Assembly (NCBI GenBank): GCA_024138025.1
Contig: JAMXBD010000637.1
Coordinates: 434,001-498,000 of the forward strand
Direction of reading: 5' to 3'
Source: Combretum micranthum
Lineage: Eukaryota; Streptophyta; Magnoliopsida; Myrtales; Combretaceae
DNA length: 64,000 nt
The notes beneath the pieces were generated by a model that worked only from the letters and a program-made list of their open reading frames with translations, was not told where the DNA came from and made no database searches. The first letter of the stretch is position 1; every line of letters begins with the position of its first letter. Shown in pieces: positions 58,825-64,000 of this stretch. Both the position numbers and the translations under genes were made by a program.

Positions 58825-61800
58825 TAGATTATTGGAAAATTTCCTCCCTCAAATTTTCCACGTTTTTCAATTTATATTTGAATATATATACTTAGTTTTC
58901 ATCACCACAAGTGGGGTTTTACTAATTTTGAAACAAAGTCTCTAATTTTTACAAATATTGGGGTAAGCCAAATTTGATCCATCAAACGCTTTATGTTGTA
59001 TTGTTTACTAAGTTTTAAATATTGTTAATAAAATTTGAAATTTATATTAAAAAATGATTTCAAAGAATGGATAGATTTATTCCATATATTGTATCATCCA
59101 TGTTTATTGCTTTTAAATAATTTTCACATATAATTCATGTATAAAATTTATACTTGTTTCAAATTTTTGTAACATTGATGTACCTAAAATTATTTTAAAT
59201 TTAAAATTTAATCATTCTACTATGTTTAACTTTTTCATAAGCATCGTTGCACATACATGGTTATTAATATACAGTTTATATTGTTTTATCTATAGTTAAT
59301 TTTACTATTTTTGAAATTGAATCGCTAGATCTTAAACTCTTTGAAAAGTAGATAAGATTCCTATGCGACCATGTCGCCTTTACTTTTATGCAAATTTTAG
59401 TTACAATATTTTAATTATTTTCTTTTAAAGACGATGTAGTGAAAGACGGTCTAAAATCACATATTTTAATTTATCTCATATTTTACGTAATTGGTAAGAA
59501 TTGTTATATACATATAAACACATATATATACACATACCGTAAAGCGTAAATTTGAAGTTATTTACAACCCGCAATATGGGCATTCAAAGGTTCACAGCCT
59601 ATATTATCCACCATAGTTAACTTAAAAAAATTACTCATGCATTGATGATTTCAAATAGTTTCAAACTACGTACGTGGATTCGTAAATGGTCATATAAATA
59701 CTATCTTCTAATCTATATACTTCAATCAATAGATGATTTTAGGGAAAACCACTCTACTAATACTATAAGAATTACACATTAATCAAGTGTTACCAACAAA
59801 GTATAATATGTTTTACTACTTAGACCAACTACATATAACCCATTACATGTCTTCTACTCCCAATTGGAAAGTCTTCAGTACTAGCACCATTCCCCAAATC
59901 CGTTAGCTGGTTGCGACTAGCAATGCAATCTGTTTATACATTCATCATCTATATCAAATAAAGAAAAGAGTGAGCCAGAATGCAGTATGGTATACCACAA
60001 ACATACATCAAGTAAGCACAAATTCACATGCAAACATATCAATAATGCAAAACCCAGGATTTTTTTTTTCAATTTAAAGCCAAACAAACAACATAGGGAT
60101 AACTTAATATCTTGCTGCACATAGATATAATAATACATATATATAATATTAGGTACTTCCTAACATTTACGAGTCCAAAAACTAAATATTAGGTAGTTCT
60201 CAATATTTCCAAATTAAAACACCTAGATCATTTTCATGCATGAACTCCACTTAGAACACCGTCGCACATGGATAATCAGGAAGTCGCGATAGTAGCATAG
60301 ATACTTCTTACCTATTACGAGCATCTCACGCCCCAAAATTGAATGACGTGAACAATCCGCTGCATACTCATACCATATTGTGAGTGTACTAAGGCTTAGA
60401 ACAACTAAATCCACAATTAATAAATGAACCAAAATTATTTAGAATAATACATATTATTTTTAGTGTTGACATTTTACATCTCCATAATTATAAACAATTC
60501 AAACCAAACTAAACTAATAAAGTTTAATTAAAAGAACCTAATTTATAATTTATCAAACTTCTAGTGATGAACCCGATCCCAAATCCGAAGGCCTTTAAAT
60601 AATAAATTAAACCACAGTTATACTTGAAAAAAAAATCCCAAAGGATGAGTCAAGCCCAATACACAGCAACACAAGCACATGTGAAGCGTCCAAACAAACC
60701 TCATTTAGCAATCAGTGAGCCATCAATTTTTATAGTTTAACTAAGATGTGACAAATAATAATGGAGAACTTATGACTCCGACAACATGACAGGAGCAGAA
60801 AAGGTCTTGAGTAGGCATATCTACTTAAAGGGTTGATAAGACAAGCTAATGCGTTGTCAACAAGAAGGAACTAGCCTCATGGAGATTAACAATCGTTATT
60901 CAACATTAACCAGTCTAGTCAATCAACACTGTATCGTCCAATGAGTCCCCCTCCTCGGGACCACTCCAGATGCAATATATTCTAGAGGGTTAACTGTACC
61001 GATATTGTACCCCCATTAACTAGCCATCGAATCTCCATCAGTAACTTAAGCACCTAACTATCATGTTAGAGTCTTATAACTCTAACAAGGGCATCGCTCT
61101 CCAGCTCGAGACGACCACACATACTCAAGCATGGTTAAACCATCTTTAATTATTAGTTAGGTTTAATGACTATCCTAACATTCAACATACAAGTCACTAC
61201 GTACTATATCCTAAATTCCCAAAACTACTAAATCTCAAAAACACCAAATCCTGACACAAAGTATAACAAGTATGTTATGATTTGCACTTAGCGATCCTAA
61301 GATTTCAATTTAAAACTATAGTCACTGATTATTACCTATGGTTTAAAACCTAGGGGAAAGATTGTGTACTTTGAACTCACTCTAAGGTAATATTATTATT
61401 AAATAAGATTGAATATGTTTCTATATAAACTACTAACTAAACCACATAAATAAATTAATTACTCATCTAATACTATTGAACTATTCAAAGATATGTAACA
61501 TAATTTTATATACATACATATATATATATGTATTATTGTTAGAACTACTTACTTCTTTCACTTACTACGTATATGAGTACTTATCTATATAAAGTTATTA
61601 ATACCTCTCTTATCATAGACTTTTAGGTAAACCATAACCTTGAAAAGCCATATTGAATGGTTTTCATTTTTAAATGGATTTGAAAATATGAATTTAATAA
61701 TTTTTTTATAAAATTAATATTCATTACAATCACCACTCTAACACTTTTAAATAAGCATTTAATACTACATTTATTACTGATATGGTAATCTTTTTAATTA

Positions 61801-62113
61801 TATCTAATTACTTCATGAAAATTATAGACATACATATGCTTACCATAATTAGTCAGTGATATTAAAAAGTCCATTTAATATTACCATATCAACATGGTCA
61901 ATACTTATATTAGCATTTTTAGTTAACATAGGTGTAATAGAACTACTATAACACAACTACAAGAATTACTTTAGTCAAAATTAATCATTCATATTGCTAT
62001 TAATTATTTACTATTATTTTTAATGCCCTTTTTAATGAACCTTAATTTCTTTTCAAAATTGTAACACCTGATTAAGATGTAACTCCACTTTTTTTCTTTT
62101 TAATGCTTACAAC
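58825..62113. other. intergenic DNA with possible degenerate gypsy LTR
   Basis: No gene supported. The stretch from about 60328 (CACGCCCCAAAATTG) to about 62070 has a less AT-rich interior and word patterns like long gypsy LTRs on the minus strand, but the ends and target duplication do not resolve. Open frames at 59917-60138 and 60223-60432 have no motifs. Confidence 0.35.
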
Positions 62114-62121
62114 GTTTCAAT

Positions 62122-62740
62122 TAGAGATGGGCATATGAGTCGTGGCTCACGGGCCGGCCTGTTTACTAGCTCAAAAAAGTTGGTTGCGACCTTTTTTTTT
62201 TCCCATATAGCTTGCAAGCCAAAGCAGGCTGGCCCATGATGGGCCAGGCCAGCACAAGGACTAAGAGTTTTAAAAAAAAAAAGAAGAAGAGAGGAAAAAT
62301 TTAAGAATAAGAATAATATAATAACATATTAGTGATTATTTATGATATATTATAGAAGAAATTAAATTGATACATGCAACATATGCATTATAACTTTTTT
62401 TAATTATATATTTATCAATTTAAATGTAATTGATATCTAATAAATCATTTAAAAAACTGTTTGTTATTTATAAGTGATCAAAATAGTAACAAAATTAATC
62501 TTTAATATATATAAAACCCTGAAATATATAAATATTCTAAGTTTTATCTAAACTAACAAAAAAATTAAAAAAACAATTCATTTGGTCGTGGGCTGACCCA
62601 TTTAGCTCTTATGTTAAAGTGGGTAAAGGCCATAAATTTTGGCCTGTTTAAATGTGGGCCAAAATGGCCCGACCTGTTTACCCCACAAGCCAATGTAGGC
62701 CTGCCTGACTCGGTCCGCTACGCCTGTTTGCCCACCTCTA
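62122..62740. mobile_element. hAT-like non-autonomous element, 619 bp
   Basis: A perfect 8-bp duplication GTTTCAAT flanks it (62114-62121 and 62741-62748). Ends TAGAGATGGGCA and, reverse complement of right end, TAGAGGTGGGCA match at 11 of 12. Subterminal GGCC/GGGCC words are abundant at both ends. No transposase; the open frame at 62614-62832 overlaps the end and is not a gene. Confidence 0.85.
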
Positions 62741-62873
62741 GTTTCAATGACTTTTGAATCACAACTATTTGTGCTCCTTGAAATCATAATTATATATTCC
62801 AACTTACAACAACAAAGGAATAAATGATCCATAAATTTAATAGTTAACCTGATTCACACTCTCAATACCTTAA

Positions 62874-63217
62874 TGTCATGTTTGGTACACAAGAATGGAC
62901 TCAGGATGGAATAGCGATTACGGGTTCCATTCTATTTCCAATGTTTGGATGCACCTTCAGAAACTAGAATTGCGATTCCTTAGAATCGATAATTCCAGCT
63001 TTGAAAGAGAATTCGATTCCACTTTGAGAAGGCGATATCGCGATTCTATTCCAGCTTTATTAATTGCATTTATTGCTAGAGACTTTTCCAACAAATACAT
63101 CCTATAGCCATTCCATTCCATGTATACTTGTAAACATAGAAATAGATTTGTCATTCTAGAACCCATTCTGTTCCAATCCACTCCATTCTAAATCATTTTA
63201 GTGTATCAAACATGACA
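62874..63217. mobile_element. Harbinger-like MITE, 344 bp
   Basis: Ends TGTCATGTTTGGTACAC and, reverse complement of the right end, TGTCATGTTTGATACAC match at 16 of 17. TAA flanks it on both sides (62871-62873 and 63218-63220), the TWA target of PIF/Harbinger elements. The interior is rich in GGAATCG/CCATTCC words. The ends match those of the copy at 29894-30310. Confidence 0.78.
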
Positions 63218-64000
63218 TAAAAGGTATGAATTAGATTCAAAACCTTAATTCAAGTACATAACAAAATTCAACATCTTGATGAATCACAATAATCAAACTT
63301 GATTTTTGAAACACTTAATCCATATCTATAATCACCATATTGAAAGTACATGATTAAAGATTATAATTTTTTTACCTCAGATTTGATTTTTTTTTTCACT
63401 AAACCACAATATAAAAGGAGTAACCACTTACCAATATAAAAATTTAGTCATTCTTCATTCGTTTTTTTTTATTTTATTACATATTCATAGCTTGCATTTA
63501 TTGCTAGGACTTTTCCTACAAATACATCCTATAGCCATTCCATTCCATATACACTTCCAAACATAGGAATAAATTTGTCATGCCAAAAGCCATTTCATTC
63601 CAAATTATTCCAGTGTACCAAACGTAACATTAATGTATGAATTAGATTCAAAACCTAAATTCAAGTCCATAACATGATTCAATAACTTGATGAATCATAA
63701 TGATCAAATTGATTTTTGAAACACTTAATCCATATCATAGAACATGATTATAACCTAAATTCTATAATCATCAGATCAAAAATACATGATTAAAGATTAT
63801 AATTTTTTTTTTTTGCCTTAGTTTTGAAGCAAAATTCCTATGCACCACAACCTCAATGTCACCATCGTAACAACACAAACACCTTAAACCTTAATGCCTT
63901 TAGACCATCAAAAACCTATCAAATTCCTTTTAAAATAGAAACCAATTAGGACTTTAATTTTTTTTATTTTTTTCACTAAACCATATTATACGAGGAGTAA
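63064..64000. repeat. partial tandem duplication including the MITE's right part
   Basis: Copy A 63064-63423 and copy B 63492-64000 are in direct orientation with an offset of 428 bases at the left edge. Both begin TTGCATTTATTGCTAG, run through the right end of the MITE (CCATTCCATTCCAT) and then share TATGAATTAGATTCAAAACC outside it. Copy B holds about 140 bases absent from copy A near 63820-63960. Copy B reaches the window edge. Confidence 0.85.

Noticed and set aside
60328..62070. Full call of another gypsy solo LTR
   Set aside because: LTR-like words are present, but ends are ambiguous and no 5-bp duplication was found, so I list it only as a possibility within the intergenic entry.
1..64000. 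CRISPR array, operon, integron or plasmid functions
   Set aside because: No regularly spaced identical repeats and no bacterial-type gene order; the sequence is clearly plant nuclear DNA.

Overview
The window reads as AT-rich nuclear DNA of a flowering plant, most likely a eudicot. The grounds are long poly(A)/poly(T) and (TA)n tracts, a plant group-S-like bZIP gene, Ty1/copia and Ty3/gypsy retrotransposons with initiator-tRNA-Met primer sites, and abundant small inverted-repeat elements of the Mutator, hAT, CACTA and Harbinger types. No bacterial or organellar gene order is visible. The species cannot be told from the sequence.

Layout. 1-1818: AT-rich intergenic DNA with a cluster of palindromic motifs. 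1824-13498: a complete but dead Ty1/copia element of the SIRE/Maximus type (two LTRs, perfect 5-bp target duplication, gag, pol and an extra ORF after pol). Its gag zinc knuckle is interrupted by a nested solo LTR (4963-6895). 13744-19207: a complete but dead Ty3/gypsy chromovirus-like element on the minus strand, also with a perfect 5-bp target duplication. 19213-25500: intergenic DNA with one Mutator-type MITE. 25559-26123: the only intact host gene I can support, an intronless bZIP transcription factor with a TATA box and a G-box. 26749-26908: a 160-bp CACTA-type mini-element. 27791-28878: a Mutator-like element with about 180-bp terminal inverted repeats around an internal segment of unknown origin. 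29050-35860: a decayed plus-strand gypsy pol, split by a Harbinger-like MITE, a hAT-like element and a Mutator-type MITE, and carrying a 119-bp tandem duplication in its integrase C-terminus. 36586-37136: a hAT-like element. 37145-43431: intergenic DNA. 43441-43803: a Mutator-type MITE. 43868-45674: a solo LTR related to the nested one at 4963, on the opposite strand. 46900-55560: mosaic of old LTR-like and retrotransposon debris, including a truncated copia (54245-54906) and a gypsy protease relic. 56482-58815: two more Mutator-type MITEs. 62122-62740: a hAT-like element. 62874-64000: a Harbinger-like MITE and a partial tandem duplication that runs off the window.

The window is therefore one small regulatory gene in a transposon-dense, gene-poor stretch. 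Most long sequences are dead retrotransposons; most short structured ones are non-autonomous DNA transposons whose ends and target duplications can be placed to the base. I found no CRISPR array, operon, tRNA or rRNA gene, and no coherent new multi-gene system. The most interesting items are the possible Pack-MULE, the two Mutator-MITE families sharing end structure, and the nested insertion histories.
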